A DNA stretch of 64,000 nucleotides from DATAOG01 sp963840925 (GTDB taxonomy: Bacteria; Pseudomonadota; Alphaproteobacteria; Geminicoccales; Geminicoccaceae). How positions within the stretch are numbered: the stretch's first letter is position 1; the number at the start of each line of letters is the position of its first letter. Position numbers and translations under genes: made by a program. Below are positions 9,165 through 17,607 of this stretch, piece after piece. Location of the stretch: NCBI GenBank assembly GCA_963840925.1, contig CAWJAY010000034.1, positions 62,001 to 126,000 on the forward strand. The letters run 5' to 3'. The notes under the pieces were generated by a model that ran no database searches, was not told where the DNA came from, and worked only from the letters and a program-made list of their open reading frames with translations.

Positions 9165-9720
9165 GTGGCCCCATCGACCCCGATCTGCGTCTTCGGCGAG
9201 CCGGCCAAGCCCTTCGATCTGCCCGCGACCGACGGCCGGCGCTACACGCTGGAGGGCGTGCGCGGCGCCAAGGGCACGCTGGTGATGTTCATCTGCAACC
9301 ACTGCCCCTACGTCAAGGCGGTGCTCGACCGGATCATCCGCGACGTCAACGACCTCAAGGAGCACGGCATCGGCGTGATCGCGATCAACGCCAACGATCC
9401 GGCCGCCTATCCGGACGACAGCTTCGACAACATGAAGCGTCTGGCCGCAGGCCAAGCAGCTGCCGTTCCCGTACGCGTTCGACGAGACCCAGGCGGTGGC
9501 GCGCGCTTACGGCGCGGTCTGCACGCCCGACTTCTTCGGCTACAACGCCGACCTCGAGCTGCAGTACCGCGGCCGGCTGGACGCGTCCAAGACGACCCCG
9601 GTGCCGAACGCGATCCGCGAGCTGTACGAGGCGATGGTCCAGATCGCCGAGACCGGCCGCGGCCCCGAGCAGCAGATCCCCTCGATGGGCTGCTCGATCA
9701 AATGGAAGGTGGCGGCCTGA
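9165..9720 (+). pseudogene. Thioredoxin-fold (AhpC/TSA-like) protein, frameshifted
   Basis: About 184 residues after correcting one extra base near 9450-9456. The N-terminal frame carries FDLPATDGRRYTLEGVRG and the redox centre FICNHCPYVKAVLDR (CxxC). The C-terminal frame carries AKQLPFPYAFDETQAVARA, VCTPDFFGYN and the end IPSMGCSIKWK. These are the marks of the cytosolic 'thioredoxin family' peroxiredoxin-like proteins, whose role is poorly defined. GTG start at 9165 with GGAG 8 bases before it. A sequence GCAGGCC where GAGGCC would keep the frame points to a one-base insertion. The 3' end overlaps the convergent LysE gene by 23 bases. Confidence 0.85.
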
Positions 9721-10339
9721 GGCTCACCGGACCCGGCTGCAGCGCCAGCCAGAGACCGCCGCCGATCAGGCAGACGCCGCCCGCCCTCGACAGCAGACGG
9801 ACGCGCCGGCGCGCGAGCAGCCGCCCGGCGCGGCCGGTCAGGACCGCGTACGCGCTGTCCGAGATCAGCGCCACGACCATCGCGGTCGCCCCGAGCAGGA
9901 CCACCTGCAAGGCGTAGTCGGCCCTCGGGTCGACGAACTGCGGGATGAAGGCGCCAAAGAACAGCAGCGCTTTGGGATTGCTCAGCATGACCAGGAAGCC
10001 CTGGAGCAGGAAGCCGCCGCGCGGCGCCGGCAGGTCCTGCGGCTGGTCGAGCGCGCCTGAGCTGCGCACGAGCTTCCAGCCGAGCCAGACCAGATAGGCG
10101 GCGCCGGCGAGCCGGACCCAGTCGAACCACCAGCCGATCGTCGCGATGATCGAGGTCAGCCCGACCACGACCACGCCCAGCATCAGCGCCAGCGCCAGCT
10201 GGGTCCCGGCGACGTTGAGGAGCCCGGCGCGCACGCCGTGGGTCAGGCCGTTGGCCACGACCAGCGTCACGACCGGGCCGGGCACGACCGTGATCACGAT
10301 GCAGGCGAGCAGATAGGCGAGATAGACCTCGGGCGTCAT
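9698..10339 (-). CDS. LysE family amino-acid exporter
   Basis: Inner-membrane protein of 213 residues with the LysE/RhtB pattern of six hydrophobic segments. The first helix contains VITVVPGPVVTLVVANGL, with the conserved proline-glycine-proline of the family. The middle has SNPKALLFFGAFIPQFVDP, the NPK motif. Such carriers export amino acids or homoserine-type metabolites by proton antiport. Start: ATG with AAGGA upstream. It diverges from ubiD with a 159-bp gap and runs convergently into the thioredoxin-like gene. Substrate unknown. Confidence 0.93.
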   Translation of the reverse strand: MTPEVYLAYLLACIVITVVPGPVVTLVVANGLTHGVRAGLLNVAGTQLALALMLGVVVVGLTSIIATIGWWFDWVRLAGAAYLVWLGWKLVRSSGALDQPQDLPAPRGGFLLQGFLVMLSNPKALLFFGAFIPQFVDPRADYALQVVLLGATAMVVALISDSAYAVLTGRAGRLLARRRVRLLSRAGGVCLIGGGLWLALQPGPVSLRPPPSI

Positions 10340-10498
10340 TTGGGCGATCCTTGGCGCGAACCCCGCGCGCGGCCCTTGATCCTAGATCGCTGCGCGCGGG
10401 CCGGTCCAGATGCCGCCGAGCCGCGAGATGCCGCCAAGCCGCGAGATGCCAGAGACCGCCATGCTGACCCGGCGCAGGCGCCGCTAGATCGCGCCCAG

Positions 10499-11992
10499 AT
10501 GGCCTACGCGTCGCTGCGCGACTTCATGGCCCGGCTCGAGCGCGCGGGCCGCCTGGTCCGGGTCAGGGCGCCGGTCTCGCCGGTGCTCGAGATCACCGAG
10601 ATCCAGACCCGGCTGCTCGCCGAGCGCGGGCCCGCGGTCCTGTTCGAGAACGTCGAGGGCAGCGCGATCCCGGTGCTGGTCAACCTGTTCGGGACCGTCG
10701 AGCGGGTCGCCTGGGGCATGAACCGCGAGCCGGGCGAGCTGCGCGAGCTTGGCGAGCTGCTGGCGTTCCTGAAGCAGCCGGAGCCGCCCGGCGGCTGGCG
10801 CGAGGCGCTCGGGATGGCGCCGCTGCTGAAGGCGGCGCTGGCGATGAAGCCGAGGACCGTGCGCCGCGCCCCCTGCCAGGAGGTCGTGCTCGAGGGCGAT
10901 GCGATCGACCTCGGCCGGCTGCCGGTCCAGACCTGCTGGCCGGGCGAGCCGGCGCCATTGATCACCTGGCCCCTGGTCGTGACCAAAGGGCCAGGCAGCG
11001 AGCGCGCCGACGACTTCAACCTCGGCATCTACCGGATGCAGGTGACCGGCCGGTCGACGACGCTGATGCGCTGGCTGCGGCACCGCGGCGGCGCCCAGCA
11101 TCATCGGCGCTGGCAGGCCGAACGGCCCGAGCCGCTGCCCGCGGCCGCGGTGATCGGCGCCGATCCGGGCACGATCCTGGCGGCGGTCACGCCGGTCCCG
11201 GACAGCCTGTCGGAGTACCAGTTCGCGGGCCTGCTGCGCGGCCAGCGGGTCGAGCTGGTCGACTGCGTCTCGGTGCCGCTCAAGGTCCCGGCCACCGCCG
11301 AGATCGTGCTCGAGGGCCTGGTCAGCCTCGAGGACTACGGCGACGAGGGCCCCTACGGCGATCACACCGGCTACTACAACGCGGTCGAGAAGTTCCCGGT
11401 GTTCACGGTCACGGCGATGACGATGCGCCGCGACCCGATCTACCTCAGCACGTTCACCGGCCGGCCGCCGGACGAGCCCTCGGTGCTGGGCGAGGCGCTG
11501 AACGAGGTTTTTCTGCCACTGTTCCGCCAGCAGTTCCCGGAGGTCGTCGACTTCTGGCTGCCGCCCGAGGGCTGCTCCTACCGGGTCGCGGTGGTGACGA
11601 TCAGGAAGGCCTATCCCGGCCACGCCCGGCGGGTGATGCTCGGCGTCTGGTCGTATCTGCGCCAGTTCATGTACACCAAGTTCGTGATCGTGACCGACGA
11701 CGACATCGACGCCCGCAGCTGGCCGGACGTGATCTGGGCGATCTCGACCCGGGTCGACCCGGCGCGCGACCTGGTGATCCTCGAGCATACGCCGATCGAT
11801 TATCTCGATTTCGCCTCGCCGGAATCCGGGCTCGGCAGCAAGCTCGGCATCGACGCGACCAACAAATGGCCGCCCGAGACCAAGCGCGAGTGGGGCCGGA
11901 AGATCAAGATGGCGGACGAGATCGTCACCCGGGTCACCGAGCGCTGGGCCGACTATGGCCTGCCCGGCTCCGGCCAGCCGATCTGGAAGTAG
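10499..11992 (+). CDS. ubiD: UbiD family decarboxylase
   Basis: Protein of 497 residues, the same length as I recall for Escherichia coli UbiD. The N-terminal domain begins LRDFMARLERAGRLVRV. The catalytic region shows SLEDYGDEGPYGDHTGYY and the tail KLGIDATNKWPPE, both highly diagnostic. In ubiquinone synthesis UbiD removes the carboxyl of 3-polyprenyl-4-hydroxybenzoate, using prenylated FMN made by UbiX. No ubiX or other ubi gene is nearby, so a role in another aromatic decarboxylation remains possible. I start at ATG 10499 because it gives MAYASLRDFM; the ribosome site is weak. The stop is TAG. Confidence 0.93.
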   Translation: MAYASLRDFMARLERAGRLVRVRAPVSPVLEITEIQTRLLAERGPAVLFENVEGSAIPVLVNLFGTVERVAWGMNREPGELRELGELLAFLKQPEPPGGWREALGMAPLLKAALAMKPRTVRRAPCQEVVLEGDAIDLGRLPVQTCWPGEPAPLITWPLVVTKGPGSERADDFNLGIYRMQVTGRSTTLMRWLRHRGGAQHHRRWQAERPEPLPAAAVIGADPGTILAAVTPVPDSLSEYQFAGLLRGQRVELVDCVSVPLKVPATAEIVLEGLVSLEDYGDEGPYGDHTGYYNAVEKFPVFTVTAMTMRRDPIYLSTFTGRPPDEPSVLGEALNEVFLPLFRQQFPEVVDFWLPPEGCSYRVAVVTIRKAYPGHARRVMLGVWSYLRQFMYTKFVIVTDDDIDARSWPDVIWAISTRVDPARDLVILEHTPIDYLDFASPESGLGSKLGIDATNKWPPETKREWGRKIKMADEIVTRVTERWADYGLPGSGQPIWK

Positions 11993-12340
11993 CCGGGTCC
12001 CCCGCCGCCGAACCTCTCGGGTTCGATCGGATCGCAGCCGGACCACCACGACCGGTGAGCTCGTGGAGTTGCCCAAACAACTGTATGTATATGCGTCATA
12101 GAGCCTTACTCGCGAATTGGTTCATACTGCGAGATCCGAAGATATTACTGGACACGATTACTTGATGGCACCCTTTCCTGCCGCCCATACTTACTTTCCT
12201 TTGATCACCGACACTTGACATTTGGCGTTGCGGAAGTATAGTGTTCCTGGAAAATGCGGCGATTTGTTAGAAAACGCCGCCCATTGGGACGACCGCCGGG
12301 GTATTGGTGCCCACGACGGTCCCAACTCGAGGGAAATGCT
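11993..12340. other. AT-rich intergenic trough
   Basis: Rows 12061-12120 and 12121-12180 contain 28 and 27 G+C of 60, far below the rest of the window (for example 50 of 60 at 53281-53340). No protein frame is convincing on either strand. The stretch holds the consensus promoter at 12215-12242 and a roughly 100-base leader before the decayed exported-protein gene. It may be foreign DNA or a regulatory spacer. Confidence 0.7.
12215..12242 (+). promoter_or_regulatory. Consensus sigma-70 promoter
   Basis: TTGACA at 12215-12220 and TATAGT at 12237-12242 are separated by 16 bases, almost the ideal housekeeping promoter. Transcription would start near 12249 and give a leader of about 90 bases before the ATG at 12341. 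It is the best-matched promoter I see in the window, yet the gene behind it is broken. Confidence 0.7.
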
Positions 12341-12828
12341 ATGAATAAGTTCTTGTCGACTGGCGCGCTTGTGGTCGGATTGCTGGCCTTTGCTCAGGCG
12401 ACTGAGGTCGCGGCCGAAGTCGCGAAGTTGCTGCCGTCCGGAACACCCATTCACCACCTACTTCTCCGTGCGTACGCTCTCGGACTTAGCGATGGTCGAG
12501 GACAGCTCGATGTCCGCGGCCGGGCTCGTCGGCATCACCCGCAATCCCGGTGAGCCTTACTTCGACAACATGGTGGTCCGCTGGCTGGTCAACATCCGCA
12601 ACGTCAAGGGCGAGCAGGAATTGTATGGTGCCTGCAAAGAGACCGACCGCGGACGGCGACAGCACCTCGACCACTTTCGACAGCTAGGCACACTACTTCG
12701 TCGGCGGCACGGGCAAGTATCAGGGAATTTCCGGTACTGCACCGTTTACCGTGGAGAGCCTGCCGGCGCCGGGTGATGGCCTGGGCGCGCTGGTCATCCC
12801 GCACGAAGTGAGCTGGGAACTCAAGTAG
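12341..12828 (+). pseudogene. Exported allene-oxide-cyclase/dirigent-like protein, decayed
   Basis: Pieces in different frames join into one exported protein of about 162 residues. The signal peptide is MNKFLSTGALVVGLLAFAQA. After a frame change near 12455 come TYFSVRTLSDLAMVEDSSM and VRWLVNIRNVKGEQELYG. After a second one near 12656 come ADGDSTSTTFDS, an in-frame TAG at 12685-12687, then HYFVGGTGKYQGISGTAPF and IPHEVSWELK. The GGTGKYxGI segment is what one finds in small secreted beta-barrels of the allene-oxide-cyclase/dirigent type; that link is by motif only. Two frame changes plus a nonsense codon favour true decay over sequencing error here. A strong hairpin follows the gene. Confidence 0.7.
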
Positions 12829-12864
12829 GTCAGAGCGACACCACTGGCACTGTTCGATCGCTCA

Positions 12865-12896
12865 GCGGCGGGCGCGCCGATCGACGCGCCCGCCGC
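12865..12896 (+). terminator. Perfect 12-bp GC hairpin after the exported-protein pseudogene
   Basis: Arms GCGGCGGGCGCG and CGCGCCCGCCGC pair without mismatch around an 8-base loop. A loosely T-rich run (ATTTCTTTCGTTCT) follows some 20 bases later, not directly, so it is an imperfect intrinsic terminator. It sits 36 bases past the TAG at 12828. Confidence 0.6.
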
Positions 12897-13041
12897 ACCG
12901 GTCGTTCGGGTCGATTTCTTTCGTTCTAGAATCGAGGCGGGCGCAGACCACCGACCTCGGGCTTCGGGGCAGCCGTCTCTAGTCCGCACCTCGAGATGCA
13001 ACCGCGATTGCGGCGCGGCCCGAAGCTGCGTATCAGGGCTC

Positions 13042-13959
13042 ATGAGCGATGTGCCGGTCGGCAGCGGGCGGGCGTATCTGCTGCTGACGCTGACCGCGCT
13101 CTGCTGGGGCGCCAACGCGATCTTCGGGCGTCTGGCGGTCGGCGAGGTCTCGCCAATGGCCCTGGTCGCCTTGCGCTGGCTCGGCGCGTTTGGCCTGCTC
13201 GCGGTCTTCGCCCACGCCCAGGTCCGGCGCGACTGGCCAGCGATCCGGCGCCGCCTGGGGTTCGTCTCCGCGATGGGCGCGATCGGCTTCACGGCGTTCA
13301 ACGCGCTCTATTACGTCGCCGCTCATTCGACCACCGCGATCAACCTCGGGATCATCCAGGGCGTGGTGCCGGTATTCGTGCTCGCGGGCGCGCTCGCGGT
13401 CGATCGGATCCCGGTCGCGGGCGTGCAGGTGGCGGGCGTGCTGGTGACCGTGCTGGGCGTCGTGATCGTCGCCTGCGGCGGCGAGTTCGCGCGCCTGGCG
13501 ACGCTCAGGCTCAACTCCGGCGACCTGCTGATCATCGCCGCCTGCGCGCTCTACGCCGGCTATACGCTGGCGCTCCGCCGCCGGCCGCCAGCCTCCGCGC
13601 TCGGCCTGTTCACGGTGATGGCGGGCGCGGCGTTCCTGACCTCGCTGCCGCTGGCACTGGTCGAGGCGGCGCTCGGCCAGTTCCAGTGGCCGACCCCGAA
13701 CGGCTGGGTCATCCTGGTCCTGGTGACGCTGTTCCCCTCGTTCCTGGCGCAGATCTTCTTCATCCAGGGCGTGGCGCTGATCGGCCCGAGCCGGGCCGGG
13801 ATCTTCGTCAATCTCGTGCCGGTGTTCGCCTCGATCCTGGCGCTGCTGGTGCTGCAGGAGCCGTTCGCGCCATTCCACGGCGTCGCGCTCGCGCTGGTGC
13901 TCGGCGGCATCTGGCTGTCCGAACGCGGCAAGCCCCCGGTCCGGCCAGCCGGATCTTGA
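13042..13959 (+). CDS. EamA/DMT family transporter
   Basis: Inner-membrane protein of 305 residues with two EamA repeats and about ten helices. The first repeat opens LLLTLTALCWGANAIFGRLA and includes FTAFNALYYVAAHSTTAIN. The second opens LLIIAACALYAGYTLALRR and ends with PVFASILALLVLQEPF, the conserved last-helix motif of drug/metabolite exporters. Transport direction is usually export of amino acids or metabolites; substrate unknown. It stands alone, followed after 31 bases by a toxin-antitoxin pair with its own operator, so the two are probably transcribed separately. Confidence 0.93.
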   Translation: MSDVPVGSGRAYLLLTLTALCWGANAIFGRLAVGEVSPMALVALRWLGAFGLLAVFAHAQVRRDWPAIRRRLGFVSAMGAIGFTAFNALYYVAAHSTTAINLGIIQGVVPVFVLAGALAVDRIPVAGVQVAGVLVTVLGVVIVACGGEFARLATLRLNSGDLLIIAACALYAGYTLALRRRPPASALGLFTVMAGAAFLTSLPLALVEAALGQFQWPTPNGWVILVLVTLFPSFLAQIFFIQGVALIGPSRAGIFVNLVPVFASILALLVLQEPFAPFHGVALALVLGGIWLSERGKPPVRPAGS

Positions 13960-13964
13960 TTTCA

Positions 13965-13984
13965 GGTATAACCAGAATTATACC
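13965..13984. promoter_or_regulatory. Palindromic operator of the MazEF-type module
   Basis: GGTATAA, six bases, TTATACC: a perfect 7-bp inverted repeat ending 6 bases before the antitoxin ATG. The left half contains a TATAAC that could serve as a -10 box. Ribbon-helix-helix antitoxins bind such short palindromes as dimers or tetramers to repress their own operon, so this is the likely autoregulation site. Confidence 0.65.
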
Positions 13985-13990
13985 CGACCC

Positions 13991-14233
13991 ATGAAAACCG
14001 CGATCTCGATCCCCACACCCTTGTTCGAGGCCGCCGAGGCGCTGGCGCGCCACCTCGGCAAGTCGCGCAGCCAGCTCTACGCCGAAGCGCTCCAGGCCTT
14101 CTTGGATCAGCGGTGCGCCCGAAGCATCACCGAGCGTTTGAACGAAATCTACGACGCAGAACCGGGACTTGCCGAGATGGATCCGGTTCTCAAGAGAATG
14201 CAGTACCGCTCGTTGCCCAAGGAAGAATGGTAA
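13991..14233 (+). CDS. Ribbon-helix-helix antitoxin (MazE/CopG-like)
   Basis: 80 residues. The N-terminal MKTAISIPTPLFEAAEALA is the beta strand and first helix of a ribbon-helix-helix DNA-binding domain, followed by LGKSRSQLYAEALQAFL (second helix). The C-terminal tail (MDPVLKRMQYRSLPKEEW) would be the toxin-binding segment. It is immediately followed by the MazF-like toxin and preceded by a perfect palindrome. The product would neutralise the toxin by covering its RNA site and repress the operon. Confidence 0.85.
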   Translation: MKTAISIPTPLFEAAEALARHLGKSRSQLYAEALQAFLDQRCARSITERLNEIYDAEPGLAEMDPVLKRMQYRSLPKEEW

Positions 14234-14572
14234 GTGCAGCGTGGTGAGCTCTGGTGGGGCGATCTCCCCGAGCCCGTGGGCGCCGGACCTGGCTACCGTC
14301 GACCGGTCGTGATCATCCAAGCGGACGCGTTCAGCGCCAGCCGCATCGCGACCGTGATCGTCGCCACCGTCACGGTCAGCCGGCGTCTGGCAACGGCGCC
14401 CGGCAATGTACCGCTGCCGCGAGGAAGCTGTGGCCTGGATCGGGACTCGGCGATCAACGTCACGCAGCTGCTGACCTTGGACAAATCTCTGCTGCTCGAG
14501 CAGATCGGAAGCCTGGCCGGGCCCAAGCTGCGCGAGCTCGATGATGGACTTCGTCAGGTGCTGGCCCTGTAA
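14234..14572 (+). CDS. MazF-family mRNA interferase toxin
   Basis: 112 residues with GTG start directly abutting the antitoxin stop. MQRGELWWGDLP is the signature opening of MazF/PemK toxins, followed by YRRPVVIIQADAFS and the strand region VIVATVTVS. The INVTQLLTLDKSLL segment contains the conserved threonine-glutamine of the active site. It would cleave mRNA at short sequences when freed from the antitoxin. The gene is full length and looks intact. Confidence 0.9.
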   Translation: MQRGELWWGDLPEPVGAGPGYRRPVVIIQADAFSASRIATVIVATVTVSRRLATAPGNVPLPRGSCGLDRDSAINVTQLLTLDKSLLLEQIGSLAGPKLRELDDGLRQVLAL

Positions 14573-14679
14573 GGCACGCGGTGATTCCGAAGCGAAATCG
14601 CCCTCGGGGCGTGGCGGACGAACCGGCGCGTGACCATATCTGCGCCACCGGCTGATGAACCCAGGATTGCTGGTGAGCG

Positions 14680-16023
14680 ATGACCCAGGCCGACCGCAGC
14701 CTCGATCTGCTCGACGATCTGATTTCCCGCGCCCGCAAGGCGGGGGCGGATGCGGCCGATGCCCTGCTGGTCGAGAGCGCTGGGCTCAGCGCCACCCGCC
14801 GGCTCGGCAAACTCGAGAAGATCGAGCGCGCCGAGGGTTCCGACCTCGGCCTGCGGGTCTTCGTCGGTCGCCGCCAGGCGATCGTCTCGACCGGCGATCT
14901 CGGTGTCGCGAGCCTGGAGCGGCTGGTCGCCAACGCGCTCGCGATCGCCCGCGCGGTGCCGGAGGACCGCTACGCCGGCCTTGCCGAGCCGGACCAGATC
15001 GGCCGCGACCTGCCGGCGCTCGAGCTCGATGACGGCGAGGAGCCGGACGCCGAACGGCTGGCCGAGCTCGCGGCAGCGGCCGAGGATGCGGCGCTTGCTC
15101 AACCCCAGATCACCAATTCCGAGGGTGCTGAGGCCGGCTGGTCGCGCACGCGCACGACGCTGCTCGCATCCAACGGCTTTGCCGGCGCCACGGCGCGCTC
15201 GCGGCACAGCCTGAGCGCCACCGCGATCGCGGGCGCCAACGGCAAGATGGAGCGCGACTACGAGTTCGCGACCGTGGTCCGCGCCAAAGATCTGCCCGAT
15301 GCGGCAGCACTCGGCCGCCGGGCCGCAGAGCGCGCGGCGCGCCGGCTCAACCCGCGCAAGGTCCAAAGTCAGAGCATGCCGGTCGTGTTCGACCCGCGGG
15401 TCGCGGGCAGCCTGGTCCGCCATCTCGCGAGCGCGATCGCCGGCCCGGCGGTCGCCCGCGGCACGACCTTCCTGGCCGACCAACTCGGCGAGCCAGTGTT
15501 CGCGCCGGCGGTGACGATCGTCGACGAGCCGCACCGGGCCCTCGGGCTCCGCTCGACGAGCTTCGATGCCGAGGGCATCGCCACCAAGCGGCGCAAGCTG
15601 GTCGACGCCGGTGTGCTGATCACCTGGCTGCTGGATTGCGCCTCGGCCCGCCAGCTCGGGCTCGAGACCACCGGGCACGCCGCCCGCGGGGTCAGCTCGC
15701 CGCCCGCGCCAGCCCCCGCCAACGCCTTCGTCGAGGCCGGCAACGCAAGCCCGGAAGATTTGATGTCTGACATCAAAGAAGGTATTTACGTGATTGAAAT
15801 GCTTGGCATGGGCATCAACTATGTCACCGGCGACTACAGCCGCGGCGCGGCCGGTTTCCGAATCCAGAACGGCAAGCTCGGCTGGCCGGTCAGCGAGATC
15901 ACGATCGCCGGCAACCTGGCCCAGATGTTCCGCCAGCTGACTCCGGCCAGCGATCTCGAGTTCCGCTATGGGATCGACGCCCCGACGCTCAGGATCGACG
16001 GCATGACGGTCGCCGGCCAGTGA
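14680..16023 (+). CDS. pmbA: Metalloprotease subunit PmbA/TldE
   Basis: 447 residues of the TldD/PmbA family. Visible family features are LGLRVFVGRRQAIVSTGDL, the central EGIATKRRKLVDAGVL, and the C-terminal YVTGDYSRGAAGFRIQNGK. PmbA lacks the HExxxH zinc site that its partner TldD carries; the TldD/TldE pair acts as a heterodimeric protease on unfolded peptides. tldD is not in the window, which is common. Four bases overlap with the following IMPase gene (GTGA), a neighbourhood I know from alphaproteobacteria. Confidence 0.93.
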   Translation: MTQADRSLDLLDDLISRARKAGADAADALLVESAGLSATRRLGKLEKIERAEGSDLGLRVFVGRRQAIVSTGDLGVASLERLVANALAIARAVPEDRYAGLAEPDQIGRDLPALELDDGEEPDAERLAELAAAAEDAALAQPQITNSEGAEAGWSRTRTTLLASNGFAGATARSRHSLSATAIAGANGKMERDYEFATVVRAKDLPDAAALGRRAAERAARRLNPRKVQSQSMPVVFDPRVAGSLVRHLASAIAGPAVARGTTFLADQLGEPVFAPAVTIVDEPHRALGLRSTSFDAEGIATKRRKLVDAGVLITWLLDCASARQLGLETTGHAARGVSSPPAPAPANAFVEAGNASPEDLMSDIKEGIYVIEMLGMGINYVTGDYSRGAAGFRIQNGKLGWPVSEITIAGNLAQMFRQLTPASDLEFRYGIDAPTLRIDGMTVAGQ

Positions 16024-16814
16024 GCGAGGGGCAAGATCTCGAGGCCGACCGCCGGCTGCTGCGGCGGGCGGTGACCGCCGCGGGCGCGCTCGCGCTCGAG
16101 CATTTCCGGGCCGGCCCGTCGCAGTGGTACAAAGGCCCCGGGCAGGTCGTGACCACGGCCGATCTGGCGATCGACGGGCTGCTGCACGAGATCTTGATCG
16201 GCGCCCGGCCGGACGACGGCTGGCTGTCCGAGGAGCGCGCCGACGACGGCTCGCGCCAGCGGCGGCGCCGGGTCTGGATGGTCGATCCGATCGACGGCAC
16301 GCGGGCGTTCGCCGACGGCGAGCCGGAGTTCGCGATCAGCGTCGCCCTGGTCGTCGAGGGCGAACCGGTGCTCGGCGCGGTCCTCAATCCCGCGCGCGAG
16401 GAGCATTTCGAGGCCGAGCGGAACGGCGGCGCGCGTCTGAACGGCGCCAGCCTGCGGATCAGCGACCGGCGCGAGCTCGAGGGTGCGCGGCTGCTGTCGA
16501 GCCGGACCGAAATGAAGCGCCGCGACTGGCAAAAGCTGATCCCGCAAGGGCAGTTCACGGCCATGGGCTCGCTGGCCTACAAACTGGCGCTGGTGGCGGC
16601 CGGCCGGTTCGATGGCCTGATCTCGTTGCGCGCCAGCCACGACTGGGACGTGGCCGCCGCCATCCTGTTGATCGGCGAGGCTGGCGGGCGGATCAGCGGC
16701 GCCGACGGCACGCCGCTCGTGCTCAACAAGCCCGCGCCGCGCCACGACGGGCTGGCCGCGGCCGGGAGCACCGCCTTGCACCGGGCTCTGGTCACGCGGC
16801 TGCGTGCCGCCTGA
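16020..16814 (+). CDS. Inositol monophosphatase / 3'(2'),5'-bisphosphate nucleotidase family
   Basis: 264 residues. The metal-binding motifs of the lithium-sensitive phosphatase fold are present: SEERADD near residue 70, VWMVDPIDGTRAF near 89-101 (DPIDGT motif), and SHDWDVAAAILLIGEAGG near 208-225. Members hydrolyse 3'-phosphoadenosine-5'-phosphate or inositol phosphates; CysQ-type is likely in this context but not proven. GTG start overlaps the pmbA stop. Confidence 0.9.
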   Translation: MSEGQDLEADRRLLRRAVTAAGALALEHFRAGPSQWYKGPGQVVTTADLAIDGLLHEILIGARPDDGWLSEERADDGSRQRRRRVWMVDPIDGTRAFADGEPEFAISVALVVEGEPVLGAVLNPAREEHFEAERNGGARLNGASLRISDRRELEGARLLSSRTEMKRRDWQKLIPQGQFTAMGSLAYKLALVAAGRFDGLISLRASHDWDVAAAILLIGEAGGRISGADGTPLVLNKPAPRHDGLAAAGSTALHRALVTRLRAA

Positions 16815-16977
16815 GCCCACCGGTCCGGGCGCGACAGTGGCACCCCGGTCACAGCGCGGACCCGGCAGACCGACGGCGCACCGCTGCGCCATCGAACGGC
16901 GCGATCGACGCCTCGTTGCCCTACTGCAACAGTCACTGACTGAAATGCAACGGTGGGCGTCGCGTCGGCACGCTGCC

Positions 16978-17002
16978 GGAATATTGTATGCCGCGTTCTG
17001 TT
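16978..17002 (+). promoter_or_regulatory. Possible ECF-type promoter of the sigma operon
   Basis: GGAAT at 16978-16982 and GTT at 17000-17002 are 17 bases apart, in the pattern GGAAC-N16/17-GTT used by many ECF sigma factors. The spot is about 75 bases before the sigma-factor start, so autoregulation is plausible. Both boxes are short and one is off consensus. Confidence 0.3.
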
Positions 17003-17076
17003 GGCGTTCATGTAACGATGGCGTGGCTAGGGGCACCACGGAGTTCCGAGGACTGGGAACGTTTGATGAGGGCGCT

Positions 17077-17607
17077 GTGTCGGAAACCGAACGTCTGATT
17101 GCGGAGCAGATTCCAAAACTGCGACGGTATGCGCGATCCTTACTAGGCGATCCGATACGGGCGGACGATTTGGTGCAGGAAGCTTTAGTCAGAGGGCTGT
17201 CGCGCAGCCACCTTTGGCAACCAGGGTCCGACATTCGGGCCTGGATGTTTACGATTCTGCACAACATTCACATCAATAACCAGCGCCAACGCCGGACCCG
17301 CGCCGACTATCAGGAGCTTGATGACGATCAACCCGAGATGGCGACTGCGCCGAACCAGGAACGCTCGCTCGAGATCCGCGACCTGGCGCGGGCGCTGCAG
17401 CTCTTGCCGGAACCCCAGCGCCAAGTGGTGTTGCTGGTCGGTCTTGAGGGCATGAACTACAAGGGCGTCGCCGCCGTGCTCGACATCCCCATCGGCACCG
17501 TCATGTCTCGGCTGCATCGCGGCCGCGAGGCGCTACGCCGCTTCATGGCGTACGGCCCCGCGCCCAAGGCGGCCGAGCAGGACCCCAAGTTGCGTGACAT
17601 GCGATGA
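17077..17607 (+). CDS. ECF-type RNA polymerase sigma factor
   Basis: About 176 residues from GTG 17077 with AGGG upstream; the frame is open further back but the extension has no sigma features. Region 2 reads LRRYARSLLGDPIRADDLVQ, then DIRAWMFTILHNIHINNQRQ. Region 4 reads ALQLLPEPQRQVVLLVGLEG with the helix-turn-helix YKGVAAVLDIPIGTVMSRLHRG. The last four bases overlap the anti-sigma gene (ATGA), the usual arrangement for a sigma factor held by a membrane partner. Confidence 0.93.
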   Translation: MSETERLIAEQIPKLRRYARSLLGDPIRADDLVQEALVRGLSRSHLWQPGSDIRAWMFTILHNIHINNQRQRRTRADYQELDDDQPEMATAPNQERSLEIRDLARALQLLPEPQRQVVLLVGLEGMNYKGVAAVLDIPIGTVMSRLHRGREALRRFMAYGPAPKAAEQDPKLRDMR

